A DNA stretch of 64,000 nucleotides from Tachypleus tridentatus (Eukaryota > Arthropoda > Merostomata > Xiphosura > Limulidae), in NCBI RefSeq assembly GCF_004210375.1, contig NC_134837.1:159877310-159941309 (forward strand), written 5' to 3'. The notes beneath the pieces were generated by a model. It worked only from the letters and a program-made list of their open reading frames with translations, made no database searches and had not been told where the DNA came from. The number at the start of each line of letters is the position of its first letter. Within the stretch, counting starts at the first letter, position 1. A program made the position numbers and the translations under genes. Of the stretch, positions 13,201 to 28,200 are shown piece after piece.

Positions 13201-16200
13201 AAGTTAAGGTAATTCTGATTAATTTATAAAGTCAATTACAATAGATATATTGTAATTAAAGTAAAATGAATTATGTCAGAAAGTATGCCACTTAACCCAT
13301 TAAAAATATGATTGTGGTTTAATCACTAGCAACTCTTTATTTCTAGGATAATTTGGATTGAAAAATTATTTTTCTCCATCTTATTCAACAAGATGTACGA
13401 GTTTTTTAAAATAAATTTTCTTATTCTTTTCAGTAAAATTAAATGTAGTTAGGGTTCAAAATGTCTGATGACTAAAATAATATCACTTATTAAACTAAAA
13501 TGTTTTCAACTTTTGTATATGTATATTTACTATAGTTTTTAACTTGAAAATAAGTATTATTTTTTTACAGACATATCCTTCTTCTTCTACATAAGAGAAT
13601 TTAACTTTCCAACTACATGTAGATTTAGCACATGGGTATTCTTTATCAGTGGTGATGTAGAGTGAAATATGAAATATGTTGTATACTGGATAATATTACA
13701 AATACAAAATTTATTTAATCACACTACGTAAATGAAACTTTGTACTTTACTAAAATACCTTACTTTTATATCCTCCTAATACATTATGAGTGCAATAAAA
13801 AATTATTCAAAGACACGTTTGCTTTTGAAGATCTGTAGATTATCCTGGCTTCATGCTATAGTCATCAAATAACATAAATACATGAATCTGTGTATTATAG
13901 ACTATATCAGTAGAATAAAATTATAATTCATATTTAGGTTCTACTATAATAAGAATATGTAGATTTTCATTTGTAAGGTAAACATTCCTAATAGATTCAA
14001 TCATGCAGTAAAGTAGGTTATGAAGAAAGTGGTTACTGATCATATTGTATAATAAAATAATATGACCTGATGCTGTAAACCTAGTCTTATAATCTATTTT
14101 CCATTTTGTAAATACAAGAAAGTAATTATAATGAAAATTCATACAACAAAGTAATTGAAACTAAGATTTTTCAAGCAGCAATTTGACTACATATAAGCAT
14201 GATACACCATTTTTAGATGTAAGTGCTCCAAATTAGGGTAGGAAATGAATAGTGGAGAAACTGGTCAAATTTTTCCACATCTTTATTTTATCATGTGGTA
14301 GTAGTAGGGTAAAGGTTTCTCTTAAACATGACTGCTTACTCATCATTGCAACAAGTAGGAAGTGTACTGGTATTTGTCAAACATTTTTGTGATCATCGTT
14401 GATGAGTAGCATTTCAATCTCAAATTAATGTGTGTCTTTTTTTTTTAAAGTTTGTAAACTTGGTATTTATAAGTTAGCAATTATGTATAGTGAAATACAT
14501 GTATCATTTTTTGAATTCTTATCATTACAAATTTTCTGCATGTCTTATTTTGTGGGATTTTGTTACAGTAAACATTCTGTTTAATTTTTTAGCATATTGA
14601 AATTTTTTCTTCTATATGTAAGACTGAAGTATAGCCTTTAAGTTCATGAGAAGGCTATTAAGTTAATGATATGTTACTGCAATTGGTGATGCTGCACCAA
14701 TACAGTGCTTTAATAAACCTCAAGCTAAATAATTACTCTTAATATTGGTTAAAAAGTAAAATTGTAGTATCTGTCCACCAATCCATTATTGAAATTGACC
14801 AAATCTTAGTTTAAGAGCCTCCACCATTCAGAATTAAAAGTAATGGTGGTTAGTATAGGAGGAGCCAATCAAACATAATGTTGTCCACTATCCTAGATTG
14901 GTAAATGGGTTGAAAATCCCAGATGGTTCATTGGTTGTATCTAGTAAGTCTGGTGGGTAAGAAACTTACTACAATAGTTCATCATGTAACTAAAACTATA
15001 TATTTGAAAGGCCTAGATGTGGTAATATGTTGGAAAATGTAAACCGTTAGCAACTGATGGCTGAACGACAGATGTTATTTTGCTTATAGCTCTTCCTTGT
15101 GGTGTTCATTTTGTGGACATATTTACTTTTCTTATTATGTGTAACCTACATAATTATCTTATAATCTAATGCTAATAATTCATTTCTATTTTTTATCTTT
15201 AAGATAGAAGCATTAGTTGATGATGGCTGCCATTTAATGATTAAACCACTAGTTGCACTGAGTTGTATATTATATCAAATGAATCATCTCAGTCCTGAGG
15301 TCTGCACAAAGATAAAATCTCTTGGGGAACCAGAGATTTTCCAAAAACCTGTTTTCTTAAACTGTTGTACTCATAAACTTCTGAATGATGCCAATTTAAT
15401 TTATTCAGCCTAATATTTGCACAAATGTAAAACTTTTCATTCAACCCCTTATGGAACCTGTGTATTTTGTGAAAATATGTTTACACAGAATTTCCAGAAA
15501 ATGGACTCCAAATTTGATATTGATTTACATTAGAACACATAAATGAATAGGCTTACTAATTGTTGTTTGTAACTTTGTTAAAAATATTAAACTTGCACTA
15601 TATTGGCAGTGGTCACTAAACTGGATACAGTAATTCAAGCACTCAATTTGCATTATAATAGCCCTGTAAATATGGGCCTATGGCCCACAGGTTAACTAGT
15701 GTAAGTACCTATTCATGATTTTAGTATTCAAATCAGTTACTCAAGAACATCTTCATGTCCTTTTTTTTTGTCAAAAATAATAAAGATCAGTGCCAAATCT
15801 GTAGTTCACTTCTTTATTGCCACATTCATGCCTAAAACAAAGATCTCTAATGCTGATTTGACTCAGAACAATGATAGACTCATTTACCAGCATAAAAACG
15901 TACAAGTATGTTGCCATATGAGTTCTTAATGCTATCAGACATACATATTTGTTAAATAGCAATGACATACTATATTTTACCTTCCTTTTTCTTTTACCGA
16001 TTTAACTGTATCAGAAAGATTCCTTTCAAACGTAGGAGTTCTCTTATCTTTTTTATTTATCACGTGAGCAAAATTTGATGTTAGAGCAAACCTTGACTGT
16101 ACATCTTGAAAATATTTGCTGCAAACAATTGTGCTGTGTAGCATCTTTTAATACTTGGTCATCTCCTTTGGAGTAATTTATAGTAATTTTGTAAATATAA

Positions 16201-19200
16201 GACCATATAATAGTCAAATGTAGTACATGTAGTGTTTTACAACTTACAGTTAGGTTTCACATTTGGTCTAATTGTAAACCACACATGCAAAGTTATTCAA
16301 CAAAAACCATACAAACCTAATCAAAACTTTTCTACATGCCTTTGCAGAAAGTCACATAAGCTGTTAGGTGAAGCTATGGTAAAAATTTTAGACTAAGGGT
16401 AAAGGTGGACTATTTTTAGTTTATTGTTATTTGAATTTAAAATATCTGATTTAGAGTGGTAAAACTATAAGGTGAAAATATTTGTAAATATATAAGTATC
16501 AGTTAGGTCAAAGAAATTAGATTAACAGTTTTTACCTCAAGTATTTTGTTTCTCTCACCATAATGCCACAAGATTAGCTATTTTTGTTCAGTACTGCCCT
16601 GTATATGCAAACTTTTTTCATAATGCATGCTATACGTAGAGAAGGTTTGGGATTAGAGTGAACCAATTCACCTAAGTTTTTGCACAAGTTAATTTCATTC
16701 TCTCAATACCAGATGGTCAGTCCCAGATTGCTGTAGGGTGTAAGACCTTGTATCCAGAAATTTGTGTCGATCTTCATCCCTGATTTTTGTGATGTAGATG
16801 AAATTAGTATGATCCTCATTCTACCTTTGTAGGATGTTTGTCCCCATAGAGGAGTTATTGGATGTTGTGATCCTAGCTTGTATGGTCTCACACACTCTAG
16901 CCACACTACAACTCAATTTTCCACTCTTGTGTTTCCCCAATTATACACAAGAATCAAGAGTATACCTGATTCAGAGGTAGTGTGGTACTTAGTCCCCATC
17001 TGTTGAACAGAAGTCTCTCTCATGGTCAGTGATATGTATGCTTTGGATGCATTCATAGGTATCTCTGTTCTTCACTTGCACAACTCTCTTGTAAAATTAA
17101 GTGCAGCATTGTTGGATGTAATTTGCTTAATCAGCTAAATATCAAGCTGCTCTAGAATGAACCACACTATGTCTTGGAATGCATTCAAATTTAAACACTA
17201 TATTATTTGAAAATTTCCAGGACATATTCTAGAGATCCAGCTAATTTTTTTAGTAAGAGTATAAGACTTGTTATTCAGAACATTACAAATTTTATACAGA
17301 GTTATATATATACTTGAATTTAATGTAACAAATCTCATTCAAGATCACACTGCTCCCCAGTGGCACAGTGGTATGTCTGTGGACTTTTACAACAAGAAAC
17401 CTGGTTTCAATACTTATGGTGGGTAGAACACAGGTAGCTCTTTGTGTAGCTTTGTTCTTAATAACAAACAAACAAGATCATACATAAAGAGATGCAAAGA
17501 ATCTGTGCAGTTGTAGTAGTTTAGACCAAATTATACCTTCTACTCTGAAAAAAATTGCAACTCAATTTTTTCAATATTTATAAGAAACACTAGAAAAGAA
17601 ACTAATGACATGCAGGAAATTCTTACTGGCTGAAACTTGAAAGGAAAAAAGATTTCAAATAAGACTGAAATAAAATTAAAAACTAGATGAGGTGCCCATT
17701 TTGATACCAGAATCAAGAGCCAATTCTTTCATACTTGGAAATCACAATGAAAAAAAAGCAGAATTGAAAATTTAAAAAAAGAAGAATAGTCAGTCAACTT
17801 AACACAGAAAGAAGAATGCTGTAAAAGACTGACTACTGTCAAAATGATGATTTGCTGTCAATTTGCAGTAAAAGGTTGTTCTATTTACCAATGGTTATTA
17901 ATCTTTTTTTATTAGAACTACCTAGAAAGGAGAATTTGAATCTGATTAAATTTTGTTGTTCTTTCTAATGGAAAATTTGCTACAAACATGAAAATATGTG
18001 CAATATTTTATTGTTTATGTTTGAATTCCTGTTTATTTCAGTTTGTATCTTAATCTTGTTTTAAAGGAATTGTTTTGTTTGTTTTTAAGAAAACAAACTA
18101 AATTTAAAATAAATTACATTTCCCTGAGATTAACTTCATGCAGTCCATGGTTAAATAATTAATTTATAAACCCTTTATTTTCATGTATTAAATGAATATA
18201 TAAAAGGCAAAGAAGGTAAACAGTGTGAATATTGAAACATATTATAATATGAAGTTGAAAGATGAAATTATGCTTCAATGTTTAAGAAAATGAAATTAAA
18301 AATGTGAAAGGTGTTATTTTACATGGTAGTGCTGCAGCAATGTACTTGTAATTGAATCGAAGCACTCACTTATGTTTTTAATAACATATTTTCTGGATAT
18401 CATAACTTACAACCTAGTTTTTACAATTTTGTTTTTATATTGATTTAGCTTCAGATCTGGGATACGGCTGGTCAAGAAAGGTTCCGTTCCATCACACAAA
18501 GTTATTATAGAAGTGCTCATGCTTTGGTGTTAGTTTATGACATTTCATCACAACCATCATTTGATTGTCTACCAATGTGGCTAAGGGAAATGGAGCAGTA
18601 TGCAAACCCTAAAGTTTTTAGGGCTTTAGTAGGTGAGTTTTGAGATACATAATTATAACTTGCATTTGTTTACATTTTCAGTATATGCAGTAGAAATTTA
18701 GGCTTAATTGTGTTAAGTATAATATTATTGTGTTAGTTTGCCAGTCAACAACATAATGACTTTCATATGTAGCTAAGTGGGAGCAGAATCTGTTGATTAA
18801 AATTTTTCAGTTATACAGGTACAGCCTTCCTATTAGTATAAAACCACTGCCAGTCACATTAACCAGTTATTAATTGTCTTACTGGTTACCATGCAAAGTG
18901 AAACTGTCATTTCTTGACATCTATTCATTCTTAATTGTGAATAAACCAATAAAAATATACATCATATTTGTGGAGAATAAAATTACCCTTAGACATGAAA
19001 AAAAACAAAAACATTTTAATATAGTAGCACCATCTGTTCTTAGGCTCAGTCAGGTGATTCATCAACACAATAGTGTACTATAATTCTGAGTGTACTGTGT
19101 CTTCACAAAATTTAGCAAGCTATTAATATATGTTACAAGTCTGTTATACACAAAAAATCAAATTTTAAGTTTTTCTACATTATACCTCTTTACACACTAT

Positions 19201-22200
19201 AGCTATTGCTTGACTAGGCTTTCCTTTCTTTACCCACCTAAGCATTGGTCTGAATTTTTCTGACTGCCTAGTCTTCTATTCCTCACTTAAGTTCTCTTGG
19301 TGATATCTGTCTTGTGATACTCTTTGGTTATGTCAATGCATCCTCTATCCTGGTAGTGTTTGAAAGAATCTCATTCAGATAATGTTATCACTTTTTCAAC
19401 AAAGCTTTCACTAATGGGTTTCTCTATAGTATGACCATTGAAGATACTTTGACTATTTTTCATAAAAAATAAAATATTTTTTTCTTTTTTACTTCATGGA
19501 TTCCAGGATTATTATTTCCAGAACACAGGCAAATCCATTTTCTCTTATCCCAACTCTGATATTTAGTGTTATTCAACAGTCAAGTGGGGTCACTTTCAGT
19601 TGAGACTATCAAGTGACCTTATTTGCAGTGAGATGGAGATACATATCTCATTTGGTAGTGTTTCTCTAGGGCACTCTGAGCCTGCATTTGGGGGAGATCC
19701 TGAACATTCTATAGAAAATTTAGATTTGTTTTTTCCCTATGCTTTACTCTATTCTGTTGGTTTCTCAGAAGGCAACTTTGGGATAATCTGCCTCTCTGTC
19801 CTTTTCTTCAGCTGATCTGTTGCATATTTGATATTCTTGGTTTTTCTCTATTTGTTTGAACATGCACATTTATTGATTGCTGGAAGGTTGGAGAGCACAT
19901 AATTAGTTCTTCCTCAATTCCCTGATAATGTAGTTCATACAGAGAGGTTTACTGCTGAGTTACATGAAGAGATGGCTATGCCTTGGGTGCCATGCTTGTT
20001 AGAACAATGTGATTTATCCTATCACCTCCAGTAGGATGCATATTCAGACTCAATAAATACACCTGCTCCTGGAAATTTGGGATTCTAGAACAGAGTCTGT
20101 AATCAACCTGAATAGATCACAAGTTTCTAGGATTCATCTTACTCTATATTAGGCACTAAGGTATTTTTCACTAGGATTGTGGATGTCCAAGTTCAATGTC
20201 ACCAATTCCTATCTGTACATTTTCATAGTGACAACATCCTCTCAATATCTGTATGTTGTGCACAAAGGTCAGGCTCTGTAGTTCAAGGCTCTGCCCTTTG
20301 GACAAACATTAGCACCATATGTGTTCTGCTGAATCCTGTGAGCTTTTTCTCATCACTTCTTTTCCCTATGCATGTGCACACACTATTCCATGGACGACTG
20401 GTTACTTCTGGCACTATTTTGTTAATTGGTGGAATGTCACACTCAGATCCTACTTTCAGAAGCAACCAAGGCAGGCTTCATTTTCAGGTCTCAGTAATGT
20501 ATTCTCATTCCAGCATAATATATTGTCAGTCTGGGTATCTTTTTCAACAAGTATCTCAGTTGGGCTTAGCTGACTCCTGTATGGCTCCAGCCTGTGGAAC
20601 AGGAAGCCCAGCTCTTACTCACCTCTTCTTCTCCCACTACATCGATGTTTCATTCTCTCTTTGGACATCAGTATCACTCTAATCTCTCATTCTTTTGGGA
20701 CAAGTGCACAAACAATTCTGTCAGTAGTCTTTACATAACCAGTATTTCATGAACAATGATTCATTGAATTCCTCAGTTTCCTCATTCAGGATCATCATCT
20801 TTAATTTCAAATGGTGGTTGGATTAGAACAACACTGTAATAAGTTTTCTTTTGCCACCACCTCATCCAGAAGATCCATCTCTTTATTGATCTCTTGCTTT
20901 ATGGATAGGGTGCGTATCTTAATAGTCAGAAATACCAGAGCCTGTGGACAGATGATGAGGCTCCCCAAACAATGTTTTAGAACTTCTTGCTATTCAGATG
21001 ATGATGTCTCACAGTCTTGACGTATTAAGTGGAAAATCACCAGTTTTCACATCAACAATTAATTCCAAGGTAGTGTCTTACATTTCCCATCAAGGGAGCA
21101 CTTGGTTCAAGTCTTTTGTTTTAAAACCGTGGATCTTCTCTCTTGGGATCACTCCTATCATATCACCCTACTGGCTTGCCATGTTCTGAGAGCCATGAAT
21201 TTGGTAGCAAATCAATTTTCTTGACTCAAATGGATGCTACCCCACAAAGGTTTTTGTTAGATTTTCTCTCAGTTTGGAACACTGATGATTGATGTGTTAG
21301 CCACTTATTGGAACACCCAACTACTGTAACTTTGGTCTTTGGTCCTTCACTCTCAAGCATTGGCTATTGATACACTCAGTCAGGAAAGGATGGGATTACA
21401 CCTCTAGGCCTTTCAACCAATTTGCATACCCAAGGTACTAACATTCCAACCATTGTTCAGTCATACTGATAGAACCAATTGGTAGCTAAGCTCTGGTTTC
21501 TGCTTCTGTGGTACCTTCAGAAGTGTCCACCTCTTCCACTTATTTGGCCATCTCTTTCGAAGCAGCCATAATCCAACATCATATAGCCAGCTATCCTGAA
21601 GCTCAAGCTTCATGCATGAGAATTATCTGGTACTTTGTACAGCATTGAGGTTTAACTTCTATGGTTGCCATGTATCTTTCTTTGTTTTATGATAGCCTTA
21701 TGATGAAAATTTACCAATGGAAATGACACACATAGTGGCAACTGTGTATTAAGAGAGGTTCAACCCATTTCAACAAGAAGTGCCAACCAGAACTAGTTTT
21801 TGACCTAGCTCTTTGACAAGGGGTTTACATTTTCTACATTTATCGTATATAAGGCAGCCTTACTAATTACGTTTTGATACTTAAAATGATAACTTTGTTC
21901 TCATTGTTCTCTGGTATCCTTAAACCACTTTGGGTCCTGATTGTGCACAGACACTTTATAATTCTACTTATGACCTTCTACACTCAGACAGGTTTTCCCT
22001 GAGACACTGGCAGCCAGGAAAGGAAATAAATAATTTTCACTGATTTATGTAACTGCTATTTCTCACATCTATGACCTATCAAATTTTAGTCATTTGTTAT
22101 GTCCAGTTAGTGACTTGAAACATTATGTTGCTTATATTAACATATTTAAAGGTACTTGACAGTTACTTTTTCTCTTTGTGATCTTTAAATTTCCCAGCAC

Positions 22201-25200
22201 TTCTCCCTAGTTACTTTGTTTGGGTGGGTTCTCTTTAGAGGTTAAGTCTCCCATGAGTCATGTCTCTTCAGATTCATCATATTTATATGTCTTTAGTAGC
22301 CCAGTTGATTTGGTTGGTATGTGGACCTTCTCCAATACTTTTAAATCAATTGCATGATCTGGCAGTTTCTTCTTCTAAGGTTTTTCTGTTACTCCCAGTA
22401 GCTATTTTAACCATATCTGTTAAATTATAAGAAAGTATGAGTGTCTTTGTTACTAATATATTCCAGGAGTCTACTCTGTGACAAGTGTTACTCAGGCAGG
22501 TATGTATTTATCAAACCAATTCTGCACTAGCAACCACAAACACAGTTTACTTTATCTAGGTTGCAACAGACTCTGTAAGTATGAGGTTTTATAAGACTAC
22601 CTGGAGGTAGACTGGCCAGTATTACTGCCACTTGTGGACTATCATGAGTAAAGCATAAAGGGATTCTGTTTGTCCCTACTGCACATTGGATTGAATAAAT
22701 TAGTGTCAGTTTGCTTTTAAAAAATTAGGGAACTTGGTTCACCTATTGCACTGCTTCAAGAGCATTGTTCCTCAGGTCTCCCCAGTGCACATTACCCCCT
22801 CATTTTCTGCTAGTGGATGTAGGGAACTCTTACCACACCCAGTTTTCAGTTGCTACGGTTATGAACAGAGAGTATTCCTCAATTGTGTTCAAGTCACTTT
22901 CCTTCATTCTTCAACAAAAAAGCAAAGTTGGGGACCCTCCTACGTGGGTCCTTGAATGTTTTTACCCAGATATCAGTAGGAGAGGCACCAGCCAATGTGG
23001 TAGTCTACTTGTTATACTGATTCAGATCTGATGCTTCACTATCTTATGGGGTTAAGTGTGGCCCTTCATTTTTATCACTGTGGATTCAATACATCATTTA
23101 TGGAAGAGGTTCCATTGTTTTCTCATAATTCCAAACACAGAGTGGTTGTTTTGTGGATCCTTGGTTGAGTAGAGTTTGTTCCATGTCCTCACAATAATTC
23201 TAGGAGCAAGTGCAATTTACCTTGGATGAGTGTTCATAATTCCAGACTGAATGAATTCTGTTTCTTGAGGTTGAGTACATTATTATAGTATCCTGTCATT
23301 CCAAATTTGGAATGTTACCTTTTGGAATTCTTTAGGTTGAGGAAAAGGGTTTGTCCACTTCTGTGTTGCATTCCTTTTCATTGTGATTCCAGAGTCTTGG
23401 AATGCATCACTCTATAGTTATAGGTTGGGATCCTATATATATGTTAAGGTCCAAATGTCCTAGCCACCCACCAACATAGGATTTAGGATCCCTGGCCTTG
23501 TAATTCCAATCCTGAGCAGTGGGCTTTAGCTGCTTTGTTGGAATCTGGCCTGTAGAGATGAAGGATCACATCAACTTCCATCCAAGTAGCACAATTTAAG
23601 TTCCAGGTAAAAAGCATAATTGTTTCAGATGTAGTGCAGTTCTCCCACTAGGGTGCCAAACTTCTGTTGCCACACAAATGATCTATACAGATGCATTTTG
23701 TATGGATAGTACCATCACTGGTCCCTCCATCTTATTAATATGGGACTCTAGTTGTAATGTAAGTGAAGTTATGAGTAATTTTAGAAAATTAACATTTTTT
23801 TGAAACAGTAAATGAGACATGGCACTAGTCAGAGGGGAAAAGTAATACTGAGAACTTCACTGTCCCCTTTTTTATCACTTTTTTGTAAGTTTTACAAAGA
23901 AATTATTCTTAGATATTTCTGAGTCATCCGTAGAAACATTTAGTATATATGTAAACTTTTGCAGTAGTTTGAAAGATAGCATCTTCAGAAATGCTACTTA
24001 CCACTTCACCATTAAGAGCTATTACCTCACTCACGTCTGCCATGGAATTTCATCATAATGTTATAGCCCTCCATGAACACTAACACATGATCGTAAGCTC
24101 ATTCTTTCCTTGGTACTGCTACTGTTCAGACATGTTTTTTTGTTTTGTTCTACTTGAACTGCTTCTCACCTTAATCAGTTGTCTTTCTTTGTTTTTTCTT
24201 TCCCTTCACTAATACTTTGTTTTTATTACATCTACTTGATCACAACTTTGTGTTTTACTATAGCCACAACATTTTTACTTTAGGCTGCTTGCAATTACAT
24301 ATGCTAAGAAAAATATATATATTATAAAAGGTCTTTAGGCTCAGACATTTATTTTTAGGCTTTTCCTCTAAATGACTTGAGCAATGACTGGAGGCATTTT
24401 ATCTGTTCATGAACCTGACATCCAGTTATTATCCTTTTAGCTCACTGAATAGAGCATATACCTGTGTGTAACTTGTCTCAAATTTCATTCTTTGGCAAGG
24501 TACCTTTAGCATCATGGACAACTTCCAGAACTTTGTTGGGTTGTGATGAACTCAAATTAACTGATGATGTTCCAATTTTTGTATAATTCAATTTCCTAGT
24601 CATTTTTCTTTGCCTTCTGTGAAGCCTACTGTGACTGTGGGCAATTTTGGCCAGCTCTTACACCTCTGACTCTTCTCTCCTTGTTGAGGAACAGGTACTT
24701 CTTCCTTTTCTGTTTAATATACTTAGGAAATGAGTATATGATATTCTGTCTTTTTTGTAAATATGTTTTGATTGTTTTCCTGTATGAGCCTCCAACTGTC
24801 CCATCTTCACATTATCACATATCTTTCTTGTCCTACTCAACTTTGTGATTCCATTGTTATGACTTCAAGTCATGGTCTTTTTATATTTCTTGATATCCGA
24901 TCTGTTATGTCCTCTCTTTCTACTTGGAATGCTTCTCTTTCTTGGCTTTCTTTCCAGTTATTAGTTCATCTGTATTTATTTTTATCTATCTTTATTCTAC
25001 TCCTTTACTCTCTCATTCTTCTTTACCTTCTCACTGTGGGGCTCTTTATTACAATTCCAGTAGTTTTGGTAAAGACATCTGTTCTTCTTTGTTTCCTACT
25101 TTTGTTTCCATTTTTCCCATTTTGTTTCTATTTTAACTTGGTTTCTTTGTTTTTCTGTGTCTGCATTCATTCCTCTTATAGACCAGGACATGAATCTCAC

Positions 25201-28200
25201 CAATTTGCTTATTGGCTTTCAAAGTGTTCTTGACTCCTTTGAATCCCAAACTTAGTCTGCTTGCCTGTAACCTACTGGTGTCCCCTTGATTCTGCCACCC
25301 ATCCTTGAGAGTCACATTGGGATATTCCTTTCATATTCCTCATTCTCTCACTTGTGGTCATTGATATCCTTTCTTGTATGGCTAGTTGTTACAGCTCTTG
25401 TTAGTGACTGTTCTTTGTAATCAATTCTGAGCACTAGTACCATCAGTGCCTGTCTCATCCACTTTACCCTACTGTATTCTTTCTTCTTTAGTGACTCTGA
25501 GATTCTACACCTTCTTGTTTTATTGTTTCTCTCTCGTGTTTCATACTTCACCTTTTCTTTGTCTTTCACAAAGAGCTTTTATTTCCATTATTTTTTATCA
25601 TCCTCATGAAGTCAAGAGCTTGGCATCGTATTATAAACTTGTCATCTCTGAATCACTTTCTCATTGTTCCTTGATTTGTAATGAACAACTTTCTCAGTTT
25701 TCATTGGGCCATTTCTCCTAAGCTATATTTAACCAAGATTGCTGGTTCAAGTGCCTTCCTTCATATTCCATTTCATCGGTTTGTCCTCAATAGTCACATC
25801 ATTCAGTTCTGTGCCCTTTCCTGTAGCCCTTATGTTTTCAGCCTTATCATGTGTTCCTTTACTTAGTGCGTGAGCCCTATGGACCTTCATTTTTATTATT
25901 ATATGGTTGTCTAGCTTCCTTTGGCACCATTTCAATAGAAATTGGTGACTGCCACCTCCACTTTTCTTCAAAAGACAGCTTACCTGGTCGGGTCATCTAA
26001 TTTTCCAAGTTATATTTGACTCCCACTCAGTTTATTGTCCTCAACTCTCACATAAGGTGGGATTCACCATTTTCTCTGTATATTTGCATCATGGAGATTT
26101 TAGTATCAAAGGTACTTACCTCTTGCAACTGGGGACTCTTCTTTCCCTAAGAGCACTGATTCCTTTAGATTGTGCACATATTCATACACTTCAGTGGACT
26201 CTGGAGTATCATTGGAACATGTCTTGTAATCCCTTCTGAGCCTTTATGTTTCTACCTTTCTCACTACATCTCTTTGTCATGGTGGCTTGATCATTCCAAC
26301 TCAAAACAGATTATACCACCTCTTACCCCTTGGCTTATCTTGCATCTTTACTTTGATGCTGAAACACTTTTTTACAACAAGAGAAAATGTACATCAAGAG
26401 TAGCACTGCCCTTACAACTGGCTCAACTTACCATCTAATAATAGTAGCCTATTGTTTTGTATTTTGGTGATGACCCAATTCCAGCTGATTGTTTCTGATG
26501 ACAGTAGTCCATGCACATCCACGTTAATGTTCTGCCTGATGTGTACCTTCATTCTTATAATGGAGCACAGGAAAACCTGTACTTTCACAGTTCCAAACTT
26601 TTGTAGATATCAATATGGAGAGTTTCAGTCAGGCTCACCTTTCATTTGAGAGGTAGGATTTTGATGTTTCCTAGAAGTATAGTACAGGACACCCCATTAA
26701 AGTGTCTTTCTGTTGCTATAACATATATCTCAGATAAGTATTTCACAAAGATGTGATGGCTTCTTAAAATCTTTGCCACATTATGCCTTCTTATGTTCCA
26801 CCTATATATACAACATGTTGCCACTGGATTAACCTAATGTCTTTTATTGTAATAGTCTCTGTGATGTAAGTGTAATATATGAATGAATAAAAATCAACAG
26901 GTTGAGTGAAGAGTATTCCCATTAGGTGATGGTTCACTAGGCAATCCCTGGTCTTGTGGAAGTCAACCACATGACTGTTCTTTCTCTTTTGCTATTTCAG
27001 AAAAGAACTTATCTTTAAAACTTATCAGCACTAGCTTTTCCACCTTCTTGAATGTATGAAGCTGGCTCTTAGTACTACAGAGGGGAAAGTAGCACATCAG
27101 AAATTGAAATTTTCCCAATTTGAAAATGTGTTTCAGTTACATACTTACCTCCCAGCTTCCTCGCCACTTCTGGTGCATTTTTTTTTGCCTTGTTAAGAAT
27201 GGACATATTATCATGTGCTAGTGCTCACAAAGATTATTACACATGTTTTGGTGAAGGACCACAGCATTATAATTATCATAGGCTGGTGCAATACATATAG
27301 ACACATGTCAGGAAGGGAATTTATTCAATGCTTGTAGCATGCACAGGAAATTCCATGGCAGTTGTGTGCAAGGTAATATCTCTTAGCAGTGCATAGAAGT
27401 AAATATCTACATGAAATATTAATTTTTGCTATTAGAATAACATAGTTGGGGAAAAGGAATTATGAGAACCAGTTTTTTCTCACATTCACTGTAGTTGTTG
27501 CATTAGCCAGTTGTAAATTATTTTCTTTATCAGTTCTCAAAGACAAAGAGAAGAGTAGTGATCATAATGTTTAACCATATTACGCAATGCACAGTTTTGA
27601 TTTCTACTGAATAATATCTACATTAAGATAGATAGTGATAGTAGCATGTGTTAAAAATTGTTTCATAGGTCACTAAACAAAAAAAACTCAGCTTATTTAA
27701 TTAACAGATATGATTAATTTGGAGTAATTAATATTGGTATTATTAATGTGTTGGGAGCTTTTGTTCTTTTTTAATGTATTCATTCATAATATTGACCCCT
27801 CGGTGTGGATTCCTGTACATGGTGAGGGGGACCTCCCAGGGAAGGTTCTGTTCTATCTGGTTATCTTCTCTGGGATCTAAACATCCACCCACGTGTTTCC
27901 CGTGCGTGGCGACCCGTGAAGGGGAGGAGAGGATCCTGGTGGTTGAGGGGTCCAACCCTAACACACCACTTTGGCCTCGAATTCCTGTAGACGGACGGCC
28001 TTTGGGTGGCCCCCCTTGGGTCAATCGGCTGGTCCACTTGGGCTAGAGTCAACCAAGTACCAGTGTTGGAAGTTCTCAACGGGTGTTGTGGACATTGTGC
28101 CTGATGCTGGTGTTTGGGTATAGTGCTCACGAAACCCTGGCATTGCTGCATTGTCCTTGCGTGACTTTGTAGTGCATCCCCTTGTAGGGCTCCATGGTGG

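Noticed and set aside
24772-25233. 153-residue plus-strand frame with long hydrophobic runs, like a membrane protein
   Set aside because: It comes from T-rich sequence next to the DIRS-like relic. Composition explains the Leu/Phe/Ser runs and there is no start, splice or domain evidence.
27743-28151. Overlapping open frames on both strands around 27743-28151
   Set aside because: They fall in the GC-richer LINE 5' UTR, on both strands and in several frames, with no ORF1-like motif; ORF1 starts at 28238.
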